In this document: one piece after another, positions 62,965-64,000 of the stretch
How the letters are laid out: every line of letters begins with the position of its first letter
How positions within the stretch are numbered: position 1 is the stretch's first letter
Assembly: GCA_963942565.1 (NCBI GenBank)
Contig: OZ012690.1
Location: forward strand, 22,472,560 to 22,536,559
From: Maea johnstoni
Taxonomy: Eukaryota > Annelida > Polychaeta > Spionida > Magelonidae
Reading direction: 5' to 3'
Length of the DNA stretch: 64,000 bases
Notes under the pieces: generated by a model
Databases searched by the model: none
What the model saw: only the letters and a program-made list of their open reading frames with translations
Told to the model about the DNA's origin: nothing
Program-made: the position numbers and the translations under genes

Positions 62965-63984
62965 TCAATATTTTTTTAATCTGAGAGATCGGCGTTTGTT
63001 GGGGGGTTCCTCATCATTTTCAACACCAGCCAATGAGCCCTCTTCATTCCGTCCCCGTTTTCCGTACTTTCTGGACGATTTCTGCCTCTTGCTCCCCGTC
63101 CCCTGACTGGATACCTCCGAGCCTGAGGCCACCGATCCCTGAGAGCCAATAGCAGCAGTTGCTTTGTTATGTTCAGCAGTAACACTTATAGTAAAATCCT
63201 CTCCGCGTTCTGGTATCTCTTTGTGGAGTGGTGTCTCATTTCTGTCATGAACGGAATCGAACCCACAAGATTTCTCTGAATCTCTGGCATTATCCATTTG
63301 TTCCTCCAAGTTCTCATCTTCATTACATATTTCAGCAGAAATCTTCCCATCTTTCATCGATGTTTCGCACCCCTTAACCTCATTGTTATCTTCCTCCCTC
63401 TTGTTTTCATTGTTCCTTCTAGATGGGAGTTTGGTATTGCTGCCGTCAGTGAGAAGGGTCTTTGGGCTGACGCTTCTCAACCCTGGGCACCGGAAACCCT
63501 TCCTAAGGGTGCTGGGTATGGGACTGAAGAGAGACTGCAAGGGTGGTGGGGTGCCGTATGCAGCAAGACGCATTGCCTTGCTCTTCTGAAGTGCCCACTT
63601 TCTTTCCGTTTCAGCAGAAACGGGCGTTGATGACCCTGTATCCAGTATACTTTGACACAAGGTTTTGCCACTTGCTGGATCTGACACCGATTCTATAGAT
63701 ACCCTTCTTTGTACCGCATTCTCCCCTCCCAGTAGGGCTGGCACAACCGGCTGTTCAGTGACCCCTCCTGGGGTTGTTGATGCTGGACAGGGCAGTATGG
63801 GACTGCTCCTCATCATGGTCGATCCAGGAGTGTGGTTCCCAGCCCTGAACCTAGGTGGCGCCACTGGTGTGGTCAGCATAGTACTTCGTGCCAGGTTGTT
63901 CCCGGGAGTGCTGCTAGAGTGAGACCCGCCTGAGAAGCACCCCTGCAGTTTTTCCACCATCTGTCTTAAAAAGCTCTTCTTGTC
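62965..63984 (-). CDS. Unrecognised protein, last exon (5' part outside the window)
   Basis: An open frame of 339 codons plus stop. It starts at a good acceptor (TTTTCTTTCAG before 63984) and reads DKKSFLRQMVEKLQG upstream of the first Met at 63960, so this is a terminal exon. No enzyme domain is visible. The first half has several S/T-P sites (TTPVAPPRF, TPPPLQSLFSPIPST, SVSPKTLL). The middle is acidic, and the end is basic (KRQKSSRKYGKRGRN, PPNKRRSLRLKKY), which looks like nuclear localisation signals. This composition suggests a nuclear, perhaps cell-cycle-phosphorylated protein. I do not recognise the family. Confidence 0.75.
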   Translation of the reverse strand, partial: DKKSFLRQMVEKLQGCFSGGSHSSSTPGNNLARSTMLTTPVAPPRFRAGNHTPGSTMMRSSPILPCPASTTPGGVTEQPVVPALLGGENAVQRRVSIESVSDPASGKTLCQSILDTGSSTPVSAETERKWALQKSKAMRLAAYGTPPPLQSLFSPIPSTLRKGFRCPGLRSVSPKTLLTDGSNTKLPSRRNNENKREEDNNEVKGCETSMKDGKISAEICNEDENLEEQMDNARDSEKSCGFDSVHDRNETPLHKEIPERGEDFTISVTAEHNKATAAIGSQGSVASGSEVSSQGTGSKRQKSSRKYGKRGRNEEGSLAGVENDEEPPNKRRSLRLKKY

Positions 63985-64000
63985 CTGAAAGAAAAGATAA

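Overview
This is a stretch of an animal nuclear genome. It is AT-rich, has many introns with GT-AG splice sites, and is full of simple repeats and short DNA transposons. The repeat types (tRNA-Leu-derived SINEs, hAT, TTAA-target and TA-target non-autonomous elements, very long (TA)n tracts) and the gene sequences suggest a marine invertebrate deuterostome, perhaps an echinoderm. That placement is inference. Three host genes and one broken gene can be supported.

Layout. 0.27-1.5 kb: a decayed, intronless class A GPCR on the minus strand. 1.5-14 kb: gene-poor, with SINE, foldback and other repeats. 14.3-24.8 kb (minus): ALG8, an ER glucosyltransferase of N-glycan assembly. I resolve 13 exons that join in frame into 527 residues, close to the human length as I recall it. 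24.8-26.4 kb: the gap between ALG8 and its head-to-head neighbour. 26.4-54.8 kb (plus): a 20-exon gene whose exons join in frame into about 1215 residues. It fuses a class V (cysteine-desulfurase-like) PLP enzyme to a TtcA-type PP-loop tRNA thiolation domain through a disordered linker. 55-63 kb: repeats, including a 2.3-kb element nested in a small TTAA element. 63.0-64.0 kb (minus): the last exon of an unrecognised, probably nuclear protein that continues beyond the window.

The most interesting object is the fusion gene. In bacteria, TtcA makes 2-thiocytidine at tRNA position 32, taking sulfur from a separate cysteine desulfurase and using an Fe-S cluster. Here the sulfur-mobilising and tRNA-thiolating modules sit in one animal polypeptide. 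The PLP lysine, the aspartate, candidate sulfur-carrying cysteines, the SGGKDS loop and two CxxC pairs are all present. It looks like a self-contained tRNA (or other substrate) thiolation enzyme that I do not know to be described in animals.

A second theme is structural. Short tandem duplications straddle splice sites or the coding 3' end at many places in the two neighbouring genes: fusion exons 5, 10, 12/13, 14, 16 and 20, and the last exon of ALG8. Most copies are decayed. One copy of the PP-loop segment differs from the main exon by six changes over 120 nt, all synonymous, and stays open in frame with it. That copy may therefore be used in an isoform with two P-loops.
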